DNA of 64,000 nucleotides from CATQHS01 sp963422655 (GTDB taxonomy: Bacteria > Actinomycetota > Acidimicrobiia > Acidimicrobiales > Aldehydirespiratoraceae), in contig OY730440.1 of assembly GCA_963422655.1 (NCBI GenBank), positions 434,001 through 498,000 of the forward strand. Reading direction: 5' to 3'. The notes below the pieces were generated by a model that ran no database searches, was not told the DNA's origin, and worked only from the letters and a program-made list of their open reading frames with translations. Position 1 is the first letter of the stretch, and every line of letters begins with the position of its first letter. A program made the translations under genes and the position numbers. Of the stretch, positions 17,933 to 27,799 are shown piece by piece.

Positions 17933-19057
17933 CTACCGAACCCGGTCCAAGGCCAGTTGCAGCCGGTCATCGGGTTGGACCGCAGCCAGGCGCACATGAC
18001 CCGCAGCCGCCCGGCCGTAGAACTCACCGGGGCTGCCCACCAGACCGGTCCGTTGCGCCAGCAACCTCACCAAGCCCCAAGCGTCACCACCGGGAGCCGG
18101 CACCCACAGGTAGAACCCCCCGGCCGGTGATCGGGCCGCAGCACCCGCGGCGGTGGCGATGGTCCTCAGCAGGTCCAGGCGCCGCCGGTATGTTTCCCGC
18201 TGGGACTCGACATGAGCCTGATCTTCCCAAGCCAGCGCCGCCGCGGCCTGTATCGGCCCGGGCACCATCAACCCGGCGTGCTTGCGGACCTCGCGCAGGT
18301 AATGCACCAACTCGGCGTCTCCGGCGTAGAACCCGGCCCGCACCCCGGCCAGGTTCGAGCGCTTCGACAGCGAGTGGACAGCCAGCAACCCGTCGGTGCC
18401 GGCTTCGAGAATGGTCCGGGGCGGCCCGGTCCAGGTGAATTCGGCATAGCACTCGTCGCTGGCCACGATCACGTTGCGGGCTCGTCCCCATTGCTCGGCG
18501 GCAGCAAGATCCTCGAGGGCGCCGGTCGGATTGCCGGGGGTGTTGACCCACAGACACAGGGCTCGAGCCGTGTCGGCTTCGTCGATGGTGTCGAGAGCGA
18601 TCCGGAACCGTTCGTCCATCGCCACCGGCACGGCCCGGCATCGGGCCAGCATGGCCCCCATGGCGTAGCTCGGGTAGGAGACAGCGGGGTACAGCACCGT
18701 GTCCCGGTGGGGGTTCCGGAGCTGTAGGAGCCGGGGCAGCGAGACAACGAGCTCTTTGGTGCCGATGCAGGCGCCGAGCTCGGTGTCTGCATCGACGGTC
18801 ACACCGAAACGGCGGGCCAGCCAACCAGCCGCGGCTCGACGGTAGGGGGCTGTACCGATCGAGGCCGGATAACCGCGTTCGGCCCCGGACCGGGCCAGGG
18901 CGGCTACTACCGGGGCCGGAGGCGGATCACAGGGCTGGCCAACCGAGCAGTCTATGAAATCGCCATGGGCTCGGGTCGCCAGCGACCGGATCTCATCCAA
19001 GCGGTCATAGGGGTAGACCGGCGGTACGAAGCCCCCTTTCATCGGGACGGTTGTCAT
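17933..19057 (-). CDS. dapC: Succinyldiaminopimelate transaminase
   Basis: This is a PLP-dependent class I/II aminotransferase, 374 residues, that converts N-succinyl-amino-ketopimelate to N-succinyl-diaminopimelate with glutamate. The PLP-lysine region reads VHSLSKRSNLAGVRAGFY, where the Lys after SLS forms the Schiff base, and NTPGNPTG is the conserved cofactor and substrate loop. The start at 19057 gives an ATGA overlap with hflX; the reading frame stays open upstream for 51 codons that run through hflX and look non-coding. A second ATG (19042) follows in a 14-base direct repeat. The assignment as DapC rather than another aminotransferase rests on the dap neighbours. Confidence 0.9.
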   Translation of the reverse strand: MTTVPMKGGFVPPVYPYDRLDEIRSLATRAHGDFIDCSVGQPCDPPPAPVVAALARSGAERGYPASIGTAPYRRAAAGWLARRFGVTVDADTELGACIGTKELVVSLPRLLQLRNPHRDTVLYPAVSYPSYAMGAMLARCRAVPVAMDERFRIALDTIDEADTARALCLWVNTPGNPTGALEDLAAAEQWGRARNVIVASDECYAEFTWTGPPRTILEAGTDGLLAVHSLSKRSNLAGVRAGFYAGDAELVHYLREVRKHAGLMVPGPIQAAAALAWEDQAHVESQRETYRRRLDLLRTIATAAGAAARSPAGGFYLWVPAPGGDAWGLVRLLAQRTGLVGSPGEFYGRAAAGHVRLAAVQPDDRLQLALDRVR

Positions 19058-20448
19058 CGGGACGGTTGCACCTCGACGATGTAGTCCCGCAGGGCACCGA
19101 TCGAGGCCGGTTCGAGACGGGCCCGGACCTGCATGCCGTGCTCCCCGGCCGTCTCGGAGAGCACGTGGCCCTCGCGGTGCACCACGGCCAGCACCCGGCC
19201 CTGATCCCAAGGCACCATCAGCTCGACCACGTCGGTCCGGACGCGAAGCCGCTCACCGATGGCGGCCAGCAGTCTGTCGATGCCCTCGCCGGTTCGAGCC
19301 GATACCACCACCGCGCCGTTCGGATTCGACCCTCCCCGTCCCAACCGGCCCGGGCCGAAGCCTGGACCGAGGTCGGACTTGTTGACGGCGATGAGCTCGG
19401 GCACGTCACCGGCCCCGATCTCGGTGAGCACCTTGCGGACGGCCGCGATCGAACCTTCGGGGTCGGCAGCCGCTCCGTCGACCACGTGCAAGAGCAAGTC
19501 GGCGTCGCTCACCACCTCAAGAGTGGTCTTGAAGGCCTCCACCAACTGGTGGGGCAACTTGCGCACGAACCCGACCGTGTCGGTCAGAAAGGCCGTCTCC
19601 CCGCCGCCGAGCCCGAGCCGGCGGGTAGTGGCATCGAGGGTGCAGAACAGGCGATCCTCGACCGTGGCGCCGGCTCCGGTGAGCCGGTTCAGAAGCGACG
19701 ACTTCCCGGCGTTGGTGTAACCGACGATGGTGACGGCTCGGTTCCGGGTCCGGCGTCGGGCCTTGGACCGGGTCCGGCGATGCTGGCCCAGGGTGCGCAG
19801 GTCGGCTTCCAGCTTGTGGATGCGCCGCACCAGGCGTCGACGGTCCACCTCCAGCCGGGTCTCACCCGGCCCCCGGGTACCGATGCCGCCCGCTTGCTGA
19901 GAGAGGCGCCGGCCCGACCCGTGCAGGCGGGGCAACCGGTAGCGGAGCTGGGCCAGCTCGACTTGGGCCTTACCCTCGGCAGTGCCGGCGTTTCGGGCGA
20001 AGATGTCGAGGATCACCGCGGTGCGGTCCAAAACGGTGCGCCCCAGGAGCTTCTCGAGATTGAACTGCTGGGCCGGGCTGAGCTCCTCGTCGAACACGAC
20101 GGTGTCACAATCGACTCGTTCGGCAATCTCACGGATCTCCAAGGCCTTGCCCGATCCCACGAAAGTGGCCGGATCGGGTCGATCCCGACGCTGGAGAACG
20201 CGTTCGATGGTGTCAGCACCGACGGTATCGACCAGCAGGCTCAGTTCGTGCAGGGAGGCGTCGGCGGCGTTCGCGTCGGCACCGGATCGCGTAACGCCGA
20301 CCAGCACGATCCGCTCTCTGAAGGCACGGTCTATGAGGCCGGAGGCGGCGCCCCCGAGCTCGCCGAACCCGCCCCGGTGGGTCGGCCCCTCCTTTGGGTC
20401 GAACCCGTCGGGCTCGCTGGTCGGCTCGCCGTCGCGCATTTCAGCCAT
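19054..20448 (-). CDS. hflX: GTPase HflX, ribosome-associated
   Basis: HflX is a GTPase that binds the large ribosomal subunit and helps split or rescue stalled ribosomes. The N-terminal HflX domain is followed by a coiled-coil linker rich in Arg (LRYRLPRLHGSGRRLSQQAGG), and then the G domain with G1 GYTNAGKSS, G3 DTVGF and G4 NKSD. About 464 residues from the ATG at 20448, which overlaps the dapF stop by eight bases; an ATG at 20472 would add eight residues with a longer overlap and cannot be excluded. It sits between dapF and dapC, as in related actinobacteria where hflX follows dapF. Confidence 0.94.
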   Translation of the reverse strand: MAEMRDGEPTSEPDGFDPKEGPTHRGGFGELGGAASGLIDRAFRERIVLVGVTRSGADANAADASLHELSLLVDTVGADTIERVLQRRDRPDPATFVGSGKALEIREIAERVDCDTVVFDEELSPAQQFNLEKLLGRTVLDRTAVILDIFARNAGTAEGKAQVELAQLRYRLPRLHGSGRRLSQQAGGIGTRGPGETRLEVDRRRLVRRIHKLEADLRTLGQHRRTRSKARRRTRNRAVTIVGYTNAGKSSLLNRLTGAGATVEDRLFCTLDATTRRLGLGGGETAFLTDTVGFVRKLPHQLVEAFKTTLEVVSDADLLLHVVDGAAADPEGSIAAVRKVLTEIGAGDVPELIAVNKSDLGPGFGPGRLGRGGSNPNGAVVVSARTGEGIDRLLAAIGERLRVRTDVVELMVPWDQGRVLAVVHREGHVLSETAGEHGMQVRARLEPASIGALRDYIVEVQPSR

Positions 20449-21271
20449 CGGGTATCTCGATGTCGGCGACATGCACCACAGGTCCGGTCAGTGTGGTGGG
20501 CGGCCCCACCTGCACCACCGCCTCCCCGCCCGGCATCTCGACCGTTACCTCATCACCCACGTCACCCCATGAGTTGTAGATGGCGGCCACCACCGCGGCC
20601 CCGCTCCCGCACGCACTGGTGACCCCAGCCCCTCGTTCCCATATCGACACCTTCACCTTGTCACAGCCGGTTCGGCTCCCGAAGTGGACGTTCGCACCAG
20701 CAGGGAAGTGGGCTTCGACCGCCGGGCCGACCGCGGCCAGCTCTACCGCTTCGGGGTCGGCTACTTCGATTACCACGTGGGGGTTGCCGATGAGGCCAGT
20801 ATCCCAGCGCCCGGTGAACCCGGTCACGGTATCGATAGTGGTAACCAGCTCGTCGCAACCCGGGGTCGGCCCCGGACCGATGGTACCCACCACCACCGTG
20901 CCCATATCGATGGTGCCCGTCGCCGTCGAAAGGTCGGAGTCGACCCGAATCGTGCAGTGCCGTAACCCGGCCGGGGTGTCGATGTCGATCTCCAAGTGGC
21001 GTGACCGGCGGGATCGGGCCAGGGCCTGGGCCAGGCAGCGCAGCCCGTTGCCGGATATCTCGGCCTCGGATCCGTCGGAGTTCCACAGTCGCATCCTCAC
21101 CGGTTCGCCCGGTGAACCTCTGAGACCCAGTACCAGCCCGTCGGCACCGATCCCCCGGCGACGATGACACAGCGCCACCGCCACTGCCACCGGGTCGGGG
21201 GGCGGATCATTCGTCAACGCCACCAGAAAGTCGTTGCCGGTGCTGTGATGTTTGGAGAGCCGCAGGACCAT
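20441..21271 (-). CDS. dapF: Diaminopimelate epimerase with Ser at the first catalytic Cys
   Basis: DapF converts LL- to meso-diaminopimelate by a two-base mechanism with a pair of Cys. Starting at ATG 21271 (MVLRLSKHHSTGNDF) gives 276 residues and puts the GNDF motif at its usual distance; the frame is open upstream into miaA. The second catalytic Cys is present in SACGSGAA (C221). The first normally precedes GNG in CGNG; here the sequence is EISGNGLRC, with Ser73 in its place and a Cys five residues later. The gene lies seven bases after miaA and overlaps hflX. See the findings for the meaning of this change. Confidence 0.92.
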   Translation of the reverse strand: MVLRLSKHHSTGNDFLVALTNDPPPDPVAVAVALCHRRRGIGADGLVLGLRGSPGEPVRMRLWNSDGSEAEISGNGLRCLAQALARSRRSRHLEIDIDTPAGLRHCTIRVDSDLSTATGTIDMGTVVVGTIGPGPTPGCDELVTTIDTVTGFTGRWDTGLIGNPHVVIEVADPEAVELAAVGPAVEAHFPAGANVHFGSRTGCDKVKVSIWERGAGVTSACGSGAAVVAAIYNSWGDVGDEVTVEMPGGEAVVQVGPPTTLTGPVVHVADIEIPDG

Positions 21272-21278
21272 GTAGTCT

Positions 21279-22256
21279 TCATTCTCGCACGGGTCGGAGT
21301 AGGCCATTCTGGCACCGTCGAGAGTCGGGGAGGACCGGGGCCTCGATGGCGCCGTCCCATGCCGCCATAACCGCGCCGACGGTGGCGGGGGCATCGAGCC
21401 ATTGAATGCGGGGATCGCGCCGGAACCATCTTTGCTGGCGCCGGGCGAACCGTAGGGTACGTGTTGTTGTCAACTCGACGGCCTCCTCCAGGGTGACCTC
21501 GCCCCGTAAGTGGGCCAGCAGCTCCCGGTACCCCAGGGCTTGGGCCGCAGTGCGGGACAGCTCCCGGCCGGCCAAGCCGCGAACCTCGTCGAGGAAACCA
21601 TCTTCGAGCTGGCGCTGGTAGCGGGCCGCGATGCGAGCCCAGAGGGCATCGCGATCCCAGTGCAGGCCTACTTGGACGAAAGGAACCGGCCGGTAGCTGT
21701 CGAGGCCGGGGCCGTAGGAGGAGAACCTTCTCCCGCTCCCCACCGTCACCTCCAAGGCCCGGATGACCCGGCGCCGGTTGGACGGCTCCATGCGGGCTGC
21801 GGCCGCCGGGTCGAGCCGGGCCAGTCGGCTGTGCAGGACAGCAGTATCGGAAACGGCTTCCAGCTCTCGACGCACGTCCGGATAGCGGCCGGGGATGTCG
21901 AGATCGTCGATCACCGCCCGCAGGTACAGTCCGGTACCGCCCACCAGCAGTGGCACCGCTCCCCGGTCCCGGACAGAGGCGATGGCGGCCCGAGCTCTGT
22001 TTGCGAACTCGGCAACGGTGAACTCCTCGGTCGGCTCCACTATGCCGATCAGGTGGTGAACGATCTCAGCCCGTTCGGAGGCGGTGGGGGCGGCGGTTCC
22101 GATATCCATGCCCCGGTACACCTGCATCGAGTCGATGGACACGATCTCGACGACGGTGGTCTCGACTAGGGCTCGAGCCAGATCGAGGGCCAGGCCCGAC
22201 TTGCCCGATGCGGTCGCACCGACGATGGCAAGGGGCCGCTGGGCCCGAGACCTCAC
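21279..22256 (-). CDS. miaA: tRNA dimethylallyltransferase
   Basis: MiaA attaches a dimethylallyl group to N6 of A37 in tRNAs that read codons starting with U, the substrate step for MiaB. The Walker A loop GATASGKS is near the N-terminus, and SIDSMQVYRGMDIGTA is the conserved substrate-binding block, followed by LVGGTGLYLRAVIDDL. I start at GTG 22256 (RSRAQRPLAIVGATASGKS), giving 325 residues and a 34-base gap after miaB; upstream codons in the frame are from miaB DNA. Immediately after its stop comes dapF. Confidence 0.93.
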   Translation of the reverse strand: MRSRAQRPLAIVGATASGKSGLALDLARALVETTVVEIVSIDSMQVYRGMDIGTAAPTASERAEIVHHLIGIVEPTEEFTVAEFANRARAAIASVRDRGAVPLLVGGTGLYLRAVIDDLDIPGRYPDVRRELEAVSDTAVLHSRLARLDPAAAARMEPSNRRRVIRALEVTVGSGRRFSSYGPGLDSYRPVPFVQVGLHWDRDALWARIAARYQRQLEDGFLDEVRGLAGRELSRTAAQALGYRELLAHLRGEVTLEEAVELTTTRTLRFARRQQRWFRRDPRIQWLDAPATVGAVMAAWDGAIEAPVLPDSRRCQNGLLRPVRE

Positions 22257-22290
22257 GACGGTGCTCGACCCGAGCTTTCGGTCATAGCTG

Positions 22291-23745
22291 TCAGCCGGCC
22301 AGGACGGGGATCCGGGCACGGTGCCGGGCCGGCCTGGAGACGCCCACCATCTCGCCGCGGAGGTGGTGGGCTCGAGCGGCCGTGACCCGAACATCCGCAT
22401 AGCTTCCGACCCTTACCGGTCCGACCGGAGCGAAGTGCACCAGAGTGTTGCGGCGGGTACGGCCGGTGAGGACACCGGGATCCTTCTTGCTCGGCCCCTC
22501 CACGGTCACCTCCTCGACGGCGCCGACCCGAGCCTGATTGGCCAGCCAACTCGACCGTTCGGTCACGAGTCGCAGCCGTTCGTAACGGTCGACGGCCACG
22601 TCACGGGGTACGAACCGGTCGGTGAGCTCGGCTGCCTCGGTGCCGGGTCGGGGCGAGAAGATGAAGGTGAAGGCGCTGTCGTAGCGGGCTTCGGCCACGA
22701 CTTCGAGGGTCTGCTCGAAATCGGTTTCGGTCTCACCCGGGAATCCGACGATGATGTCGGTGGAGACGGCCAGATCATCGACCACGGCCCGGGCCTGGGC
22801 CAGTTTGGTCAGGTAGCGCTGGGCCGTGTAGCCGCGCCGCATGGCGGCCAGAACGGTGTCACTGCCCGATTGCAGGGGAAGGTGGAGATGTTCGCATACC
22901 GAATCGACCTCGGCCATGGCCATAACGATGGCGGGCCGGAGATCCTTGGGATGGGGGCTGGTGAACCGAACCCGGTGGATACCGTTGATCGCCCCCACCG
23001 CCCGCAAGAGGTCGGCGAATAGCGGCCGAGCCCGGCGGTCGAAGGGCCAAGCCGGTCCGCACCACCACTCATCGTCGCCGGAACCGCCCGCCCGGCGGGC
23101 TAAGGCCAGATCGCGTCCGAAGCTGTTGACGTTTTGGCCCAGCAGGGTGACCTCGCTCACCCCATCAGCAGCGAGCCGTTCCACCTCGGCCACGATTTCG
23201 CCGAAGGGTCGGCTCATCTCGGGGCCGCGCACGGCCGGCACGATGCAGAAAGCGCAACTGTTGTCGCAGCCGATCTGGATGGTCACCCAAGCCGAGTGAT
23301 CGACGTCACGGCGTACCGGCAGTGCCGACGGGAAGGCGGACGCGTCCTCACGTGCTGTCTCGGTGAGGATCTCCACTACCGGTCCGTTGACGGATGCATG
23401 CTTGAGCAGCGCCGCGGCCCGGCCCACGTTGTGGGTGCCGAATACCACATCGACATGGTCGGCCCGCTGACGGATGACCTCCCGGTCCTTCTGGGCCAGG
23501 CAGCCTGCCACCGCGATCTGGACGTGGGGACGAGCCTCCTTCAGCGTTTTGAGGTGGCCGAGGGTGCCGTAGAGCTTGTTGTCGGCATTCTCACGGATGC
23601 AGCAGGTATTCAAGACGATCACGTCGGCGGACTCGATCCCATCGGCTGGTTCGAGCCCGTCCGCCTCCAGCAGCCCGGCGATGCGCTCGGAATCGTGCTC
23701 GTTCATCTGGCACCCGAAGGTGCGGATGGCGTAGGACCGGGCCAT
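22291..23745 (-). CDS. miaB: tRNA methylthiotransferase MiaB
   Basis: This is a radical SAM enzyme that methylthiolates i6A37 in tRNA, acting after MiaA. It has 484 residues from the ATG at 23745 (MARSYAIRTFGCQMNEHDSE); a GTG two codons earlier is possible. The N-terminal domain has the auxiliary-cluster Cys of TFGCQMNEHDSE, NTCCIREN and AVAGCLAQK. The radical SAM cluster motif is CDNSCAFC. The C-terminal TRAM domain ends near VRVTAARAHHLRGEM. It follows recA with an 85-base gap that contains an 18-base tandem repeat. Confidence 0.95.
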   Translation of the reverse strand: MARSYAIRTFGCQMNEHDSERIAGLLEADGLEPADGIESADVIVLNTCCIRENADNKLYGTLGHLKTLKEARPHVQIAVAGCLAQKDREVIRQRADHVDVVFGTHNVGRAAALLKHASVNGPVVEILTETAREDASAFPSALPVRRDVDHSAWVTIQIGCDNSCAFCIVPAVRGPEMSRPFGEIVAEVERLAADGVSEVTLLGQNVNSFGRDLALARRAGGSGDDEWWCGPAWPFDRRARPLFADLLRAVGAINGIHRVRFTSPHPKDLRPAIVMAMAEVDSVCEHLHLPLQSGSDTVLAAMRRGYTAQRYLTKLAQARAVVDDLAVSTDIIVGFPGETETDFEQTLEVVAEARYDSAFTFIFSPRPGTEAAELTDRFVPRDVAVDRYERLRLVTERSSWLANQARVGAVEEVTVEGPSKKDPGVLTGRTRRNTLVHFAPVGPVRVGSYADVRVTAARAHHLRGEMVGVSRPARHRARIPVLAG

Positions 23746-23784
23746 CACCACAGGCTAATGGTCCTCCCAGCCGCCCGGCCCGGT

Positions 23785-23820
23785 CCCGGTGCTCTGGCCG
23801 GACCCGGTGCTCTGGCCGGA
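23785..23820. repeat. 18-bp tandem duplication between recA and miaB
   Basis: CCCGGTGCTCTGGCCGGA occurs twice head to tail (23785-23802, 23803-23820), followed by the palindrome CCGGCGCCGG (23821-23830) that abuts the recA stop. The palindrome might act as a weak transcript end signal. Confidence 0.8.
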
Positions 23821-23830
23821 CCGGCGCCGG

Positions 23831-24877
<1,047 letters not shown>

Positions 24878-24980
24878 TCTCAATTCTCCTGTCGTGTGCT
24901 GAGTGGCGTGAGGGGGGAGTCGGTGAGAACCTACTCAGGGGATGTGACAGCCCTGGCTGGAACGACAGCAATGTAGTTCA

Positions 24981-24992
24981 GAACATTCGTTC
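24981..24992. promoter_or_regulatory. LexA (SOS) box before recA
   Basis: GAACATTCGTTC is a perfect GAAC-N4-GTTC palindrome in the divergent gap between recA (-) and msrB (+). It is 104 bases upstream of the recA start and 155 bases upstream of msrB. Regulation of recA is the natural reading. Confidence 0.88.
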
Positions 24993-25146
24993 GGTCAAGT
25001 ATGGGAAAGTCGGGGATAAAAGTACCCGGACGTGAACACGATCCGGCGCGCTGTCTCCGGGGCGAAGCGTCGGTGGCGGCCATACGCTGGCTGAGCACCG
25101 GCAACGCCGGATCGAGACCGGATCGACAAGGGAACAAGGGAGCGCC

Positions 25147-25557
25147 ATGTCACCACGAACCTCCGATGACGCCGATTTGCGGGCTCGCCTCACCCCGGCC
25201 CAGTACGAGGTCACCCAGAGAGCCGGCACCGAGCGGCCCTTCACCGGCGAGTACTGGAACTGCCACGACGACGGTATCTACCGCTGCATCGTGTGTGACA
25301 CGGCCCTGTTCACCAGCGATACCAAGTACGACTCCGGCACGGGCTGGCCCAGCTTCTGGGAGTCGATCGATCCCGCCCTCATCGAAATCCGCACCGACAC
25401 CAGCCGTGGCATGATCCGGGAGGAAGCGATCTGCGCCGGTTGCGGCGCTCATCTCGGTCACCGTTTCGGTGACGGTCCCGACCCAACCGGGCAGCGCTAC
25501 TGCATGAACTCGGCGTCACTGCGCCTCGACCGAGACACCAGCGACTCGCAGAACTGA
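25147..25557 (+). CDS. msrB: Peptide-methionine (R)-S-oxide reductase
   Basis: MsrB reduces methionine-R-sulfoxide in oxidised proteins. It has 136 residues. The structural zinc site is complete: C47/C50 (CIVC) and C96/C99 (CAGC). The catalytic Cys is C119 in RYCMNSASL, where the family usually has RYCINSASL. KYDSGTGWPSFW is the classic substrate-site motif. AGGGAG lies six bases before the ATG. It is read away from recA and shares the same intergenic region. No msrA is seen here. Confidence 0.95.
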   Translation: MSPRTSDDADLRARLTPAQYEVTQRAGTERPFTGEYWNCHDDGIYRCIVCDTALFTSDTKYDSGTGWPSFWESIDPALIEIRTDTSRGMIREEAICAGCGAHLGHRFGDGPDPTGQRYCMNSASLRLDRDTSDSQN

Positions 25558-25567
25558 GGCGAGCTGT

Positions 25568-26446
25568 TCATCGGGCCCGCAGCGGTGCCATCACTTGCTC
25601 CGCAAACCGCAGCACCGGTTCGGTCGAGGAGGGATGGCCGAAATCCATGATGAAGTGGGTGGCGCCGAGATCGTGAAGGTGACCGAGGTCTTCGAGTATC
25701 GCTCCCGATGCCGAGTCGGACTCGGGGAGTGGTCGCTCGATGGTGACGGTGACCTCGATGCTGTCAGGGTCCCGGCCGGCCGCCTCTGCCGAGGCCCTCA
25801 CGATGTCGCGCTTGGCCACCCATGCCGCTGATCCTCCGCCCAGCGAACCGTTCCACATGTCGGCCCGGCGTCCGGCCAGCGGCAACCCGAACCGCTCACC
25901 GCTGGCTCCTACGCAGATTCTCGGAACCGGATCGGGCCGGGGCGAAGCCGACGCCTCGGTGACAGTGAAGTACTTCCCGGAGAAGCTGGGGAGATCCTCG
26001 GTCCACATGCGCCGACAGATCTCGATCACCTCGTCGAGTTGGGCGAAGCGAACCGACGGGGGCGGGAAATCGTAGCCGTAGGCCCGGTACTCGTCCTCTC
26101 GCCAGCCCGCCCCTATGCCCAAGATGAAGCGTCCGCCCGACAATACTTGCAGGGTGGCGGCCATCTTGGCGGTGAGCGCGGGTGGGCGATATCCGTGACC
26201 GAGCACGTGGTGGCACAGCAGCACCCGGTCGAACCGGGCCGCCAACCACGTGAGGGTGGTCCACGCCTCCATGAAGGGATCGGTGCGGGCATCGAAGCCG
26301 TAGAAGTGATCGGCGATCCAAAGAGAGTCGAAGTACCGCAGCGCCACCGGCAGGATGTGGTGCTGCTGATACAGCACGATCGGTTGGTGGTCGCTCCCGC
26401 GGTTGCCTATGACCGGCGACAGCCAGCCGAACCTCACTTCGTGCAT
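25568..26446 (-). CDS. Luciferase-like (LLM) flavin or F420 oxidoreductase
   Basis: This is a TIM-barrel luciferase-like oxidoreductase, 292 residues. Family hallmarks are the LGIGAGWREDEYRAYGYDFP segment after the GGRFILG strand and SVRFAQLDEVIEICRRMW. In actinobacteria many such proteins use F420, but FMN cannot be excluded and the substrate is unknown. ATG with GAGG seven bases upstream. It stands alone, convergent with msrB and divergent from the HD-domain gene. It is not closely similar to the second LLM protein of the window (46524-47441). Confidence 0.88.
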   Translation of the reverse strand: MHEVRFGWLSPVIGNRGSDHQPIVLYQQHHILPVALRYFDSLWIADHFYGFDARTDPFMEAWTTLTWLAARFDRVLLCHHVLGHGYRPPALTAKMAATLQVLSGGRFILGIGAGWREDEYRAYGYDFPPPSVRFAQLDEVIEICRRMWTEDLPSFSGKYFTVTEASASPRPDPVPRICVGASGERFGLPLAGRRADMWNGSLGGGSAAWVAKRDIVRASAEAAGRDPDSIEVTVTIERPLPESDSASGAILEDLGHLHDLGATHFIMDFGHPSSTEPVLRFAEQVMAPLRAR

Positions 26447-26529
26447 GGTGTGACCTCGTTTTCTCCCTGACGCGGTGGTGCCGATTCGAATACTTGAGAC
26501 AATAGGAGCCCGACCAGCAAGGGGAACCC

Positions 26530-27096
26530 ATGACCGACCTCCAGACCCACCGGGCCACCTTCACCCGCATGGATCAGTCAACCGAAAAGGACTGGGACAT
26601 CATCACGAACCACCTCGTGGACTACACCCGCCGAACCCTGGCCGATCGGATCATCGAAGAGCTGACCCATATGCAGGGAGATCACGGCGGTTTCGCCGTC
26701 GATCGCCTCGCCCACAGCCTCCAGACCGCTCATCTGACCGAGCAGGACGGTCGCGACGACGAGTACGTGATCTGCGCTCTGATACACGACATCGGCGACG
26801 GGCTGGCTCCTCTCAACCATGCCGATCTGGCCGCCGCCGTCCTCGAGCCCTACGTGTCGGAGGCCAACCACTGGATGGTGAAGCACCACGGGATCTTGCA
26901 GGGCTACTACTTTTGGCACCACATCGGCCTCGACCGCAACGCCCGCGACGCTTTCAAGGACCACGAGCACTACGAACACACCGAGGAGTTCTGCGCCAAG
27001 TACGACATGGTCGCATTCGACCCCGACGGGGTTACGCCACCCCTGTCGCACTACGAGCCGCTGATCCGCTCCACCTTCACGTTCGTCGACCTGTAA
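26530..27096 (+). CDS. HD-domain protein resembling PhnZ-type diiron oxygenases
   Basis: This is a 188-residue single-domain HD protein. The helix RLAHSLQTAHLTEQDGRDDE (59-78, with H62) followed by CALIHDIGD (H86-D87), then H97 and H114, is the spacing of the small HD-domain oxygenases related to PhnZ and myo-inositol oxygenase. Those proteins have a mixed-valence diiron site and cleave C-P or C-C bonds, unlike the phosphohydrolases of the same fold. The residue after HDIG is Asp; PhnZ has His there. A strong AAGGGGAA precedes the ATG. It stands alone between convergent and divergent neighbours with no phosphonate genes near, so the substrate is open. Confidence 0.75.
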   Translation: MTDLQTHRATFTRMDQSTEKDWDIITNHLVDYTRRTLADRIIEELTHMQGDHGGFAVDRLAHSLQTAHLTEQDGRDDEYVICALIHDIGDGLAPLNHADLAAAVLEPYVSEANHWMVKHHGILQGYYFWHHIGLDRNARDAFKDHEHYEHTEEFCAKYDMVAFDPDGVTPPLSHYEPLIRSTFTFVDL

Positions 27097-27186
27097 AGTC
27101 GGAGCAAAGCGTCATGTCTTGTTGTTGCAAGCATCCTTTGGCTACTGGTCGGGGCCGCTTTTGCTCTCCAGAGCGGACCGTCCGGG

Positions 27187-27708
27187 CTAGCGGTGGATTG
27201 GCCGGTTTTGTTGGATCGTGCATCGTTCACTCGGACCGGCTCGCTCCGGACACGAATCCGACTTCGGCTCGAGGGCGAACCGCTCGACATTGGCATAGGC
27301 CCCTGACGGCTCGACCCTCACCAAGGTGACCTCCGAGGCCGGGAACGACGCCTCGATCACCGGCGCGTAAGCGGGCGGAAGCTCACCCTTCAATCGGGCC
27401 ACAGTGAGATGCCCCATGAAGGGCCGGTCTGGCGGCGGCCAGCCTAGGTGCCCTGTGGCCATGACCACAGCCGCGGCCAGGTCGTCTACGCCGTCGACGG
27501 GAATCATCGCCACACCCCGACCCAGCCGCCGCACGGTCGGTCCCAGCGCCACCGTCGAGGCCTCTTCGGCTTCGCCCAAGAACCGTAAAGTCACATGGAG
27601 GCGATTGACGGCGACCCAGCGAACACCAGCGGTTGCGGGGCGAGGCATCCCGGCCAACGTCTTGATCACGTCATCGGGTGGCCACAGTGCCACGAATAGC
27701 CGAGTCAC
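27187..27708 (-). CDS. thpR: RNA 2',3'-cyclic phosphodiesterase (LigT/ThpR family)
   Basis: This is a 2H phosphoesterase that opens 2',3'-cyclic phosphates at RNA ends. Both catalytic H-x-T motifs are present, HVT at 38-40 and HLT at 100-102, symmetrically placed as the family requires. I use GTG 27708 (VTRLFVALWPPDDV), because the strand RLFVALWP is the normal beginning; the frame is open 11 codons further. 173 residues. It is convergent with the HD gene, with a 90-base gap in which no terminator hairpin is obvious. The PIN nuclease next door is read in the same direction but separated by about 90 bases. Confidence 0.88.
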   Translation of the reverse strand: MTRLFVALWPPDDVIKTLAGMPRPATAGVRWVAVNRLHVTLRFLGEAEEASTVALGPTVRRLGRGVAMIPVDGVDDLAAAVVMATGHLGWPPPDRPFMGHLTVARLKGELPPAYAPVIEASFPASEVTLVRVEPSGAYANVERFALEPKSDSCPERAGPSERCTIQQNRPIHR

Positions 27709-27799
27709 GGTCCAACGGTATTGGGTCGAAGCCCCGCTCACTGGAAGTCCTGGCCGCGAGCAAACCTTCCCGTCGAGATCGTTCAGCTCAACGGGGCGG

